Made by a program: the position numbers and the translations under genes
Source: Oreocharis arfaki
Lineage: Eukaryota > Chordata > Aves > Passeriformes > Paramythiidae
Assembly (NCBI GenBank): GCA_013398015.1
Contig: VZRR01007849.1
Location: 1 to 64,000 of the forward strand
Length of the DNA stretch: 64,000 bases
Direction: 5' to 3'
Notes under the pieces: generated by a model
Database searches by the model: none
What the model was told of the DNA's origin: nothing
The model's input: the letters and a program-made list of their open reading frames with translations, nothing else
Shown here: positions 1-11,129 of the stretch, one piece after another
Layout: each line of letters opens with the position of its first letter
Numbering within the stretch: position 1 is the first letter of the stretch

Positions 1-2185
1 TAAGCTGCTGAGGGACAAAATGAACCCCACAATGTCTAACAGTGCAGAGGGGAAAGAGATCCCTACCCCATTACCCACTACATGTTATAAGTGTCCACAA
101 AACCTTCACATCTCCACTTTATAAATCATCCCGTCTCTCCTTCTGGTTGGACCCTGAGATCTTCTCTACACAGTAAGTTTATGAATCATATTGCAGACAT
201 GATGCATGCCTTCTGTTTTAATTTTGCAGTTGTCTCTGGTTCGAGAGAACTGAACAAACACCTGAGTCATCACCATTATAAGAGCTATGAGTTAGAGGTA
301 GATTTTGACACCCCAAAAGTTAGATGGGAGTCGTACTTAGTGGAACACAAGTCTTCAGAATGTTTCAAGGAAAATCTTTCCATATAAACATGTAGAAAGC
401 ATTTTTGAGTGCACTCATGTGCATTTAATGTTAATATATATAGACTAGAAATTGCTGACAAAACAAAGATGGGAGGTGACTTTCATAAAAGTAACTGTTA
501 AAATGACAGAGCTCATTAATGAAGTAAAGAAAAAGAGCAAGAGAATAAAATTAATGTATTTTTAAAAGACAGTCTACTTCTAAAATCCCCACAAAACCCC
601 AAAGTGTTTAGGGCATATGTCAAAACCATCCCAAGGTCAGGAAAGGACAGGACAATTGATTAAAACTGTGAGATTTTTAGTGACCTGACCTCCAAAAAGA
701 AGTATAAAAGTGCCTAGCTCTGTAAAAAAGAATGGTAAACATCCTGACATAAAACCAGAAAAGCTGAGGAGTAAATATGGTAAGATAAACATGATGTGAA
801 AATCAAGAGCTGATCTAAGTATATGAATAAAGGAAGAAAGACTAAGAATGTTTGTCTGTGCCCAGTGGAGAAGAAAGTCTTTCTTCCTTAAGGTACCAAA
901 TAACTCACACCCAAGAAGGAGGAACGAAATATCTGAATCCTACTAGTCAGGAAAAAATCACATAAAATTTCTCCAAGGGAAAAATCACATCAAGTTTCTC
1001 CAAAGACAGGATAACAGGCTGGGTGGCTGCAAAAAATGGAGTAAACCTCAGGTCTCTCCTTTAAGGGAGGCTTCTAACATCATTTTATCTAACACTTTTA
1101 TTGCAACAGAAAGAGAAATACCTGTAAGTTTGGTGGAAATCTGGCCAAGAAACTGTGCCACTTGATTGAAAGTTTATATGGAGTGCCAAAACTCCACACA
1201 GGTGAGCCTGAAGACCTCTGACACTGGTATTTTCCACAGCAACGTGCAAGACAAATGAGAGTGTTTACCCACTGCTTTTTTACCTCCTTCCAGACTGGAA
1301 GGACTACCATAAGTTGAGATGAGCATTCAGGCAGTCTTGGGAAACTGAAACAGTGATCCAACATAGATAGAAGGCAAATGTAAACACAAATCCAAAATTT
1401 CACCTTTGGTCCCACAACACGCAACCATGGAAATCAGCAAAATATGAAATAAAAGCAAGACTTCTTCGTTTTCATGAGGATGAACAGCTAGGACAAGAAG
1501 TAATGGGATCCCATCACTCTAAGGGCCACTCAGATCAGATGTTAGGAAACACTTTTCAGACATTATAAGGCTAATGAAGGAGTGCATTAGGCAGTGTGAG
1601 CAAGCAGTGTAATCTCATTATGAATCTGTAGGAACAGGTTAGACAACATCTGTTAGGACCAGTTTATTTGCTCTTGCACTGTTGGGGCCAGGAGGAGGTC
1701 TCTCACTCTGCCTGTGATCTTGCAATACCAGGACTGAGCTAAGGTAGCATGAGCCATATACAGATGGCAAAGGAATATTGCAAGGATCTACCAAGAGTCC
1801 AATACCTCATTTATTACTGATGCTTTAGTTTTTGCTAATTTTTGCCTCTTCCTCACACCCATGTTCGTCTTTGCCTTAGTATGATGGCTGCTATGGCAAG
1901 AACAGATTGCTTCTTGAACTGCCCTCTAAGAGCTGTTAGTTACAGCTGGGAAACACAACATTAGATGTAGAATAATAGTGGTCTGCCTAATGTTGACAGC
2001 TTACCATTTTTAAAATAAGAATACAACTGTTGTTGTTATTAAGGCCTTTTGCAGGAATTGTGCTGTATTTCCTAAAGTGGTGGGGTGTTTCACTAATGTT
2101 TGCAAGCCAACTTTTACAAGCTGCTTATACTTTTAGGAAGTCACCATGGATCTGTAACCTGCCTATACATTTGTCTTCTTCGCAG
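1..2185. other. Intergenic, no gene recognised
   Basis: AT-rich single-copy-looking DNA. Open frames (for example 91-387 and 1098-1424) show no domain or splice-consistent family match. Only the possible old CR1 piece is noted. It probably belongs to the spacer between the factor VII/X side of the cluster and PROZ. Confidence 0.6.
1477..1575 (+). mobile_element. Possible old CR1/L3-type fragment
   Basis: gaacagctaggacaagaagt, aatgggatccc and gatcagatgttaggaaacac resemble the body of CR1 just before its 3' part, but strongly diverged and without the terminal repeat. Confidence 0.4.
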
Positions 2186-2295
2186 TCATATCAAGTGATG
2201 CAAGGTCAACTTGGGAACTGTGAGAAGTTCTGCAAAACTGAAGATGAAGGAATCTTATATTCCTGTGCTATTGGCTATGCCCTGTGTTTCTGTAG
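2186..2295 (+). pseudogene. Probable decayed EGF-2 exon of a factor X/IX-type coagulation protein
   Basis: One frame reads LGNCEKFCKTEDEGILYSCA then IGYAL. Spacing matches the second EGF domain of factors IX, X and VII (GxCxxFC, eight residues, xSCAxGYxL). Cys 1 is Met and Cys 4 is Tyr, so the remaining cysteines cannot form the normal 1-3, 2-4, 5-6 pairs. A polypyrimidine-cag precedes it (2181-2185) and TAG|gtac follows, but the length between them (110 nt) is not that of the family's 132-nt exon. No Gla or protease exon was found nearby. It lies on the PROZ strand where factor X sits in other vertebrates. Homology is an inference; the exon limits are uncertain. Confidence 0.5.
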
Positions 2296-3138
2296 GTACA
2301 AAACTACATTTATAGTTCATTCTATGAGACACATCACATCTGTACCATGTTTGAGAAGTGCTGCTGTGCTGCAGTGCCACTGTAGCATAAAAAAATAATG
2401 TTAATTGTTCATGCCTTTCACATGGCTTACTTGAGCTGTTGATAATAAATTTAATAAGACTTTAGCTAAAGGACATAATTTAAGTAACATCAAATTTTGC
2501 AGCTGTGAGGGATACGTGGCAGCAAAAATAGCTCAAGAAAGTATTCTGTGGAATTGTGTGTGCTCTCGCAGGGGACTGCAAAATCCGTGTTCCAGCAGGG
2601 GTAAAGCCATATTAGAAACTGGTGATTTGTGAGCTATGGGGCTCAGGTTCCTCTGCTCCCAAAGACTGAAAAAGGCCTTTCATGCTATGGAGGATTTTGT
2701 TATAAAGTAACAGATTTTTGATTGATGAAAGTTGGTGTCTATTTTCAAGGCCTCTGGGACATGCTGAACACCTACAGATCCAAATAAGAAATACAAGAAA
2801 CTTCTCCCTTTACAGTAGTACACAGTTCACAAGGACTCATTTCAGTGGTAGTAAGATAGTGTGACTGAGTTATATCTCACTTATTTCTCCTCAAATATCA
2901 CCTGTTCCATTTAAAAGAAATACGATCTGCCTCTCTCTTTTCTTCTAACAACTGCAGGTTTTCTGCAGTTAACATGTGGCAACCTAAATACATTAATAAC
3001 AAGTGACATTGAATTTAATTCCATCAGTTTTGCCTTCATTCAAATTGAACATTGCAATGAAAGTTGGAACTACCTCAGTGTTTCTGTGGCAGTACGTTCT
3101 TTACAGAAACAAGCTGGACTAGGATAGCATCAAAGCAA

Positions 3139-3197
3139 GACAGTATCAGAGTTGGACAGCTCTGATACTGTCAGCTGGTAGCTCTGAAAAAGCTACC
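3139..3197. repeat. Two adjacent perfect hairpins
   Basis: Hairpin A: 13-bp perfect stem, gacagtatcagag (3139-3151) pairing with ctctgatactgtc (3160-3172), 8-nt loop. Hairpin B starts 4 nt later: ggtagct (3177-3183) pairs with agctacc (3191-3197), 7-nt loop. No gene or known element explains them. Confidence 0.7.
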
Positions 3198-5737
3198 TGA
3201 TTTTCTAGATCTATAAACATGTAAACAGGAAAAAACCTAGAAAATGAAAAAACCACTCATGTATCCACAAGAGTCTAATTAACTGTGCATGTCACTGAGT
3301 GAAATGTGCTGTTAGATGAGGCCCATTGAATTGGAAAGGCTTGGTTACCATCACCAAAACCACTGCTGTTCTGATATCTTTTTGCTTTCTTTCTGAGATA
3401 CTTTCTTCACCAGCGTTATTGATAGAATGATTTTGGCTATAATAAAGTGAATGCATTGCATAACCTACAAATTATAATATTGTTTTATGTTATTATTTAT
3501 ATAACGTATTATTTAAGTCATTCACAACTGAAAAGACTTTAAATCTACAAGGGGAATTAATATTTCAAGACTAATAAAAGCCTAACTCTCTTACCAGCTG
3601 AACCTGACATCCTCCATCTGCCTTATTTCAATCCAGAGAAAAAAATTATTTGTTTTGCAGCCAGTTCAGTGATGTGTAAAAATTGTGAAGAAGATACTGA
3701 GATATTTGAGCCTCTACAGAGAAAGTACTCTGTTGTACTTCAAAAAGTGCATCAGTACATATTTTGGAAGACAGGAAGAAGACGTTACAAATTGGATTGT
3801 AGCATAAAATGTGCAATATTTTTCTCATTCCCTAGCTTCACCATATCCAGTTTTCAAGTGTGAAAGTCACCATTTGGGGATGATTTTTGTAATGGGATTT
3901 GTTGATCAGTTTGAAAGGAATAGAGCAGTTAACTTTGTTCTGCAATGGTCACTGTCTGGTTTCCCTATAAAAAACTCAGAAAACCCACTCTGTCTGTCCC
4001 ATTTGTATTGTTTCCCTGCCATTTTTCTCTGACACATCCTGAACTTCAGGCTGCTAGATGAACTCGATTCAGGAGTGACAGTGCATTGTATGTCATGGTG
4101 TTCAAGCCATGGATAGACGTTCAGCCCCTGATGGCTGCATATGTCCCTCCCTGACACCACTGCTCCAAAGGACGTATCCCTGTTCAGATGCCCATAGGAT
4201 CTCTGTTGAAACGTCTGATTATAGTTCAGCCCTAAACTACAGGGAGAGCGAGCCTGATATGTGGAATTGTGGGCTATGCTTGATGTGTCTCAGGGACTAC
4301 AGGGAGGCCATAACACAGGGCTTGCACTTGCTGACCCATTCCCTCATGGCCATCTATCTCTCCTCCCACCCAGCCCTCCATGACCACTTGCCCCAGTTCT
4401 GTAGCACTCATGGTTTATTCATAACCAGTTACAGAGGGCACAGACATCTCTGATTGCTGTCTTTAGCTCAACAAACATTCAGAGGAATCAGTCATCTGAG
4501 CTTCTCCTTCCTCACCTCCCAGTTTGCATTGCCAGGCATGAAACACCATCATCAACCTCCTCAGATGCCCAAAGACGGAGGAGAACAAATTGTGTCTGCA
4601 GGGACACTTACCAGAGCTGCTTAATTGCACACTCAAGACACATACCCAGGCACACATCATCAGTGCTCTGCCTCGATGCTCTTTGGGTCTGCACAGACAG
4701 GATAGAGTTTTAACTCGAGTCACCCTGAAGATGTACTTTGAAACTTGAATAAGCTTTTTTTGCCATCTTACTTCAATACGGATGGAGGTTTTTTTCCTGT
4801 CATAAATGCAGAAGTCAACCTCCAAAAGCAGTCCAGCAGTGTGATAGTTGCACAAGTGCACAGAATCCATGTCTCCCATGGCTTGGAAGCCAGGTTTATG
4901 GCAGGAGCCAGTTCCACCACCCAGTTACATATGTCTGGGCTGTGGGGGGATGATGTCAGGTGCAGTCTTTGCACCAGTGCTGCTGAGGTCAGGTTAGGAC
5001 TTCTCTCCTGCCAAGTCTGTTACAGAAGAAGTGACTGGTCGGTCGAAGGAGCAATTTAAATCATAACATCTGGAGACAGCTGCAGGGCTGTTGCCCCATG
5101 TCCTCAGTGGAGAGAGTCAGGCAGAAAGACGGAGGAACAGGAAACTGCATTAAAAAGTCTGGATTCCAGGTAAAGTCCAAACACTTTCTTATCTCTTCGT
5201 TGTCCACTTCAGACAGTGTCAGTGTTCCAAGAGTTTGCCTGAAAAATCTGTTGTTTAGGTTTCTCTCAGAGCCATCCCTAATAATTTTTATCCTGCACTC
5301 CAGGTTAAGGCAATGGGGAGATGCTACCAGGCAAAATTGGAGAAGAAAAAAAATCTTCATTCAAATGGCAAGATTTCAAAGTGATTTTGCTTCATTTTTC
5401 CCAAGGGGTGAGGGGGGTATTCCTCATCTCAGACCAAAACTAGGCACTTTACCAATCCCCTTTATCCATTGCTGAAACTGTTACTAGGAGCTGAAGTGCT
5501 ATGGTGCTGCTTGTGCATATACTCTTCCGTCTTCTGGTTCTTCCATAGCCAGATTTTTTTTGTTGGAATTTTGGTAGTGAAAAGAATTTTAATATAAAAG
5601 TTGAGGGAAGGGGTAAAGAAACATGAAGGTGGAAGTACAGAAATAATGTATTTTAATAAATGAAATATTAACAAAAATTGCTATTTTTAACAGTATATGC
5701 ACAGTAACAGAAAATGTCAGAGCTTGCATCTACAGAG

Positions 5738-5890
5738 ATCACAGAATCATAGAAGGGTTTTGGTTAGAGGGGACCTTCAGAGATCACCTTGTACAACATT
5801 GCCTGCCATGAGTAGGGACACCTTCCACTAGACCAGGTAGCTGAAAGCTCCATCCAGCCTGGCCTTGAATACTTCCAGGGATGGAACAAA
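5738..5890 (-). mobile_element. CR1 LINE 3' fragment
   Basis: Opens on the + strand with atcacagaatcatagaa, the reverse complement of the CR1 3' end, and continues with CR1-like wording (ggaccttcagagatcacc, agggacaccttccactagac, cagcctggccttgaatac). Confidence 0.88.
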
Positions 5891-6384
5891 TGTCAGGGTA
5901 AGTCCAAGGTGGCCTTTGTTTTTGCTGAATTGGGAGACTTGCACATCCTTGAGGGTAGGCTCACAGCCTTGTTGTGAGTGCAGCACCTAAAGGGGAAAAT
6001 CAGAGCTTCCTGAGGTTGCATTCTTTCCCCGTTCACTCCTCCAGGGTTTCCTGCAATCTGTAACCAAACCACAAAAATGGTGCTGATGCTTTTTTGAAAC
6101 AGCTGCAAATTCCTCCTGTATTTAGAAATGCTGATACACTTTGGATTTGGCAAGAAAAACGTTTTTTTTTTCTGCAGGTGGTGGACAGACCTGGCTGATC
6201 GCAATCCAGGTGTTTAGCTGAAATCATTACCCATTTTGACTGCACTAAGCAGCTCGCTAGCTGAGGTATGCATTTCCAAAAAAGCATGTGATGAGTTACT
6301 CAGGACAGCTGCCCTTGTCCTATCCTGCTGCAGCAGGGCTGATGGCCAACCCACAGCATGAGATGGGTGGCATTGACATGTCCT

Positions 6385-6460
6385 CATCATTGCCCCATCA
6401 CTGCCCCATCACTGCCCCACCACTGTCCCATCACAGCCCCACCACTGCCCCATCACTGCC
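6385..6460. repeat. Minisatellite with about 10-bp unit
   Basis: Imperfect copies of catcactgccc / ccaccactgc, about seven in a row. The open frame across it (repeated Pro/His/Ser) is a repeat artefact. Confidence 0.85.
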
Positions 6461-8582
6461 TGGGCATCTGGTCTGCAAACCCACTTCTCCTGGGCTGCTG
6501 TGCTGGGCAGGGAACAACTTCCATATGAACCAGTTGCTAAAGCAGGACTAACTCCCTCAGCTGGTCTGTCCTGAGGAACTGCTAACTTTGTATCTGACAC
6601 TGCCTGCAGGCTTCATCCTGGAATGAGTAACCCTCCAAGAGGAAGGCAGGCCCTAAACAGGCCTGCAGGAAATAGGGTGCAGGACTCCATAATGAAACAC
6701 GTCGCCATGTGCTCACTGTGGTAATTACAGGAAGAGAAAAACAAATCCCAGTAACTCAAAGAAACACATGAGGAAAGGACTGCCCTTTTAAACCCCTCTG
6801 TTTATGAATAGTTTTTCATAGTCATATGAAAGTTAAAATGTAAACCTGTTGCACTGATGTCAATACAGGAGAAGCAAGGTCAGTGCCATACGTACTGAGT
6901 ACACTGTGTCCCATTCCTAAGGACACAGCTGCTCAGTCAAGGGATACCTTTTGTAGAAAAAATCCCACAGTAAGAAAAAAAATGACCATGTAAACTAAGA
7001 TCTTGTGAGAATACAGCTTCTGAAGCTCTGTGTTAGTAATATTAAACCAATTTGAATAGCTAACTTATGCCTTCAAGAGTTCCTTAATTGATGTAAGTTT
7101 AGGTTTGTGAAATGTAAACAGTTTCTTTCAAGAAAAAAAAAATCTGTGGACCCACATTTTTGTGCTGGGTTCTGCAAAGTCCTGTGCTGACATCAAGTGG
7201 TGACATATTCTTCATGCCGAAGGGAGCCAGACTGGCTGTGCTGTGTATGCGTGGGGTGATACTCATTATCACGAGAAGGTAAAGGCAAGTAGCCCCGGGC
7301 CACTGGGGGACTACAGCAGCAGCCTCACTGGCAGGAGCTCCCGTGGGGATGTCCCAGCCAGAGGAGTGTGGAAAAGCAACACAGCCACTGCTGTGCAAGG
7401 CAAGGAGGGTGACGTGAGCCTCCACAGTGGCTCCTGGGTACAGGAGGTGCTGTCTGAGCCCCCAGCACCCACCAAAGCTGACCGCTGGCAACAGCTCTCC
7501 CTTTCCTAGCCAAGAAAGCTCTGGCTGGGACAGATACAATGGGGCTTGGTGGCCTCAGGGGACTGAGGAGAGCATGGAGAGCTCATTTACTAAGGAAAGC
7601 TGGACACACAGTTAAGCTAAGAGGATGGGAGGCTGTATTAATTAGTTCTGCAGAAATATCAAGGAGGGCAAAACAAATATGTAAGGTCATGAACTGGCTA
7701 TGAATAAAATTAAGCTTGGTATTAGAAGGGTTTTAACTCCAAGTGAACTTCTGGAATGACAGCCCTGCGGAAACTGTGCAGGAAAACCCTCCCACAATGG
7801 AGTTTCAAAGCACAGGTTGATTATTTGCTGCAGGTATTAGGGCCCGTGATGTGAGCTGTAACATCAGCCTTGGGTTGGTAGAGACTGGCTTTGGTGAGGG
7901 ATGTGGTCTGTTTCCCTCACTGGCTCAGTACTCACTGAAGCTTGTTTTCAAAGGTGCAATTGATGGGAAGTGAAATTTTATTTGTATATTTACCCATGGA
8001 TGTTCAGATCAATCATACTTTGTTAAAAGAACTGCATACTCAAATAATGGCTGGGGATTTAGGACATGAAAACACAGAATGGTCTCTGCTTGTAACTCAG
8101 ATTAAATAAAAAACCACTCTTCCTCTCACTGGTTGTTGATCTGAGTGTGGAAATGGTTTCCTGCTCTTCCCGTGAGGCTGCCTGTGCTGGGAGCCCTGCA
8201 GCACTGCTGCCATTGCATGCCAATGGGTTTATGCTTCCTCTTGTCCAGGGCTGGGAAGCAGGGTCACCCTGTCCGCGGGGTGCACAGCTCAGCAGCCCAG
8301 GGAGTGCTTCAGTCCTCTCCATACCAACACCTCCTTTCACAGACTCTGTGTGTCTGCACATCTCTGTGACAGGAATCCTGATGTCAGGAAAAGTTTTCCA
8401 TGCTCTCCTTCGTGGCTAGGCATTACAAACCCAAGAGTGAAAAAGAAAAATGCCATATCCATTCAGATGCATCCCTAGGGGGAAAATTACATCTGGGGGC
8501 TTGGTTGCTCCAAAAGCTGGTGGGATTTGCCCATTGCAGCTAAGCCTCGGTAAATGTTTTGTGGGGACAACATATAAAAGAG

Positions 8583-8922
8583 CCACGTTGTGGATGCTGA
8601 AAAGCTGCTGGCAGAGAAAAATCCACCATTTTGCAAGTATTCTGTTAAGTCCTTGGTTTCAACACACCAAGCAAGATGGTTTTCTAGCACCTTGCAGGTT
8701 TGTCCTATTAGGAGTCTGACAGGTGGTGTGGGGTCTGGCCAATCACTTGGAGAGGTGGTTGGACCAGGGACCAATGATCCCTGCCGTAGACCAATGCAGG
8801 GATTATATAAGGCCTGCCTGTAATTAAATAAAGGGGGGGGTTTATTATTTCCCTCAACCGGAGCACTGACTCGGTCCTCCATTTTTTTCTGTGTTGCCCG
8901 TGCTTTAACTGCAACACCACGT
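8583..8922. repeat. 6-bp target-site duplication around the solo LTR
   Basis: ccacgt at 8583-8588 and again at 8917-8922, immediately outside the TG and CA ends of the LTR. The match is perfect. Confidence 0.8.
8589..8916 (+). mobile_element. Solo LTR of an endogenous retrovirus
   Basis: 328 bp beginning TGTGG and ending CAACA, flanked by the identical 6-bp duplication ccacgt (8583-8588 and 8917-8922). Inside are CCAAT boxes (about 8739, 8770, 8790), a TATA box TATATAA (8804-8810) and AATAAA (8827-8832), placed as in U3-R of an LTR. No gag, pol or env and no second LTR are seen, so it is a solo LTR. A 6-bp duplication fits class II (ERVK/alpha-beta-like) elements. Orientation follows the TATA and AATAAA signals. 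The exact family is not identified. Confidence 0.8.
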
Positions 8923-10965
8923 CATGTAATTGGTCCCTGAGGTCATTGTCCAGCCTGTGCTTTGATATGGTACAAAGAAATGTTCGTGCTGTTCATCTCC
9001 ACCCATGCTGTGTTACGGTAAGTGAATGGTGGGGCATGGGAGGAACACCCAAATCTTGGAGCAGCTCCCGGTGGCACTGGCAAAGGGGCAGTAAACCAGG
9101 GCATGGAGAGAAGGGGCACTGTTGCACTGCTGAGCTGAGGGTTGAATTTTTTTTTTTGGGTTTGTTTTGTTTTTTTTTTTCCCCCATGTGTTGACATTGC
9201 AGCCAGGATTTGCCCTTAGAGGTTTTGTTTTCTCATGAACAGCTGGACTTTAAACTTGAACATCTCTCCTGTAGCCATTTCCCACAAGAGCTGCAGGAAT
9301 GCAGGCAGGCACCATTAGGCTCAGAGGGTAACAATGGCAAGGTGCTCTTGGATAATATTCTTCCTTCTCTCTGCCTTTTTCCTTCAGACAGAGCAGACAG
9401 GTATGGTTTTTGTTTTGTTGCACCTCTAATTCTGATTCATGCTTCTGCTTTTCTAAAAACACCAGTAATTTTGTACCTTGCATGTTTACTTTGTAGCACA
9501 GAATGACATCACTGTCTGTTCCTTATTTTCTTTATATTTCTGCTGTTTATTTCATGCAGCTAAGTGAAAACTGCTGTAGGCTAATGGGGCAATGTAGTTT
9601 TGAAGTACCATCATTTATGCCAGGGTAATATTTTGTCTTTCCTTAAAATTTTTAGAGTGTTCCAGATATTAAAGAGAATTTTGTTTTATATTTCTAGTTG
9701 CTGCTGAAATAAAAATAAGAGAGTCCTATGAAAGAGGCATATGCATGCTTGTTATAGCTCGAAGAAATTTATTTTTCTGTATCAATCCTCCATGGTTTGT
9801 CAAAAATAAGGAGGAGCCAAGCAAGGAAGAAAAGATGGTGATCTCTTATGAAAGTCAAAACACCCTGCAGCAGAAGTTCACTGCCAGCTGTGCTGGATGT
9901 GGCTGAACCACTGCACAGCAAAAATGTGTGCTGGGGGCCAGATAACATTTAAAATGCAGAACAGAGTCATGAAGCTTTTCCTTTTTTAATATCATGTGCA
10001 AGTCAGTTGCTTATGGGGTATCCTTCAAAAAGATAACTAAAATCTGTACAGAGTTTCAGAATAATTTTGCTATTGCTCTCACTTTTTCCAGTTCTGTGAT
10101 TATTGATTACTTCAACCAGCAGTGTTGGGCCCCCAAACACTGTATAAAAGAGAAAAAAAATCCCAAATATTCCCTGCCCCAACACATTTACTTTCCGAGC
10201 ACAGAAGAACTGACAAACACGTGCTGACACATGCAGTCACATATTGATTCGTGTGGAAGCACCAGCTGCCCAGCTGGCAGGCAGTTTTTGATGGAGCTAT
10301 CATTTGCAAAGAGAAGTTTCAAGATCTGTTTACTCTCGTGTTTCTGGTCTCTCCTCCTCTTTACCCAAATCTGAAAGATTACAGTCTCTTCCACATAAAG
10401 AGTGGTATGTGATATAGCCCTCTTAACTATGAGCACTGCTGAGGGCTAGCTTTTATTTATTCTCCTTAAGAGAGAATTGATTGAGAACTCAGCCATGTCA
10501 TGGCTTTGCTTCTCAGCAAAAAAAACATTACCATGAACTAAGACTGAAGAGCATCAGTTTGGATCCACCATCATAACTTAATAAAACTAATATTCACTTC
10601 TACCAATAAGTCTGCAACCCCTATGCAGTCTCACAAAATAGCCTCTGCCTTTTATAACATTTTTTTCCCCTTTCCCTGGCTGTGCCACCACACTGTGCTC
10701 TGTATGTCTTGTGCAGTAAAATAATGTGCCAGGAAGAGCTTCAAATTCCCCCTGCTTGGGAGCAATTCAGGCATTCCCGAGAAGTAAAAGGTCACAACTC
10801 CTCAGCTGAATTTGGGCTAAGACAGTAGAGCCCTCTAAGTATGGAAGTTTTATGTGTCTGAAACTCCAAATCAACCAAAATTATTTAACTTAAAAGGTAA
10901 GGTTAAAGTGTATAAGGAAATGAATGTAAGTACTTACATTAGTGTTTTGTCATGCAATGTTCCAG
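8923..10965. other. Upstream region or first intron of PROZ
   Basis: The signal-peptide exon and promoter of PROZ should lie here or further upstream. The exon must end one base into a codon before GT. No ATG followed by a hydrophobic stretch with that phase was found. There are poly-T/G tracts at 9147-9180. Nothing else is recognised. Confidence 0.5.
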
Positions 10966-11129
10966 TGTTTATATCAGCTGATGATGCAAACAGTGTTATC
11001 AAGAGACAGAGGCGTGCCAGTTCCCTACTTCTGGAGGAGGTCCTTCAAGGCAGCTTGGAAAGAGAATGCCTAGAAGAGAGATGTACACAGGAAGAAGCAA
11101 GAGAAGTATTTGAAAATGATGAAGTGCTT
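10966..11129 (+). CDS. PROZ: PROZ exon: propeptide and Gla domain
   Basis: 164 nt, entering with two bases of a split codon and ending in phase 0 before gtaagt. The propeptide carries the carboxylase-recognition pattern VFISADDAN and a furin-type RQRR cleavage site. The mature chain then has paired Glu residues (LLEE, LERE, LEER, QEEA) and the Gla-domain Cys pair. An upstream in-frame extension to about 10854 lies in the intron and is not coding. Confidence 0.93.

Larger units (their letters stand above)
2296..8582. other. Intergenic spacer upstream of PROZ
   Basis: Apart from the double hairpin, one CR1 tail and the minisatellite, I see no gene. Neither strand has a readable Gla, catalytic-His or catalytic-Ser motif. 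A GC-richer patch at 7240-7560 has overlapping frames on both strands, typical of chance. Confidence 0.55.

Noticed and set aside
4100..5475. Overlapping 100-140-codon frames on both strands
   Set aside because: No motif, splice pattern or family similarity; they look like shadows of each other.
7214..7282. Candidate PROZ signal-peptide exon (ATG, hydrophobic stretch, gtaaag donor)
   Set aside because: It ends in phase 2, whereas the Gla exon needs phase 1; joining would shift the frame and hit a stop.
10854..10965. Open frame leading into the Gla exon
   Set aside because: There is a splice acceptor at 10964-10965 and the upstream peptide is not hydrophobic or propeptide-like.
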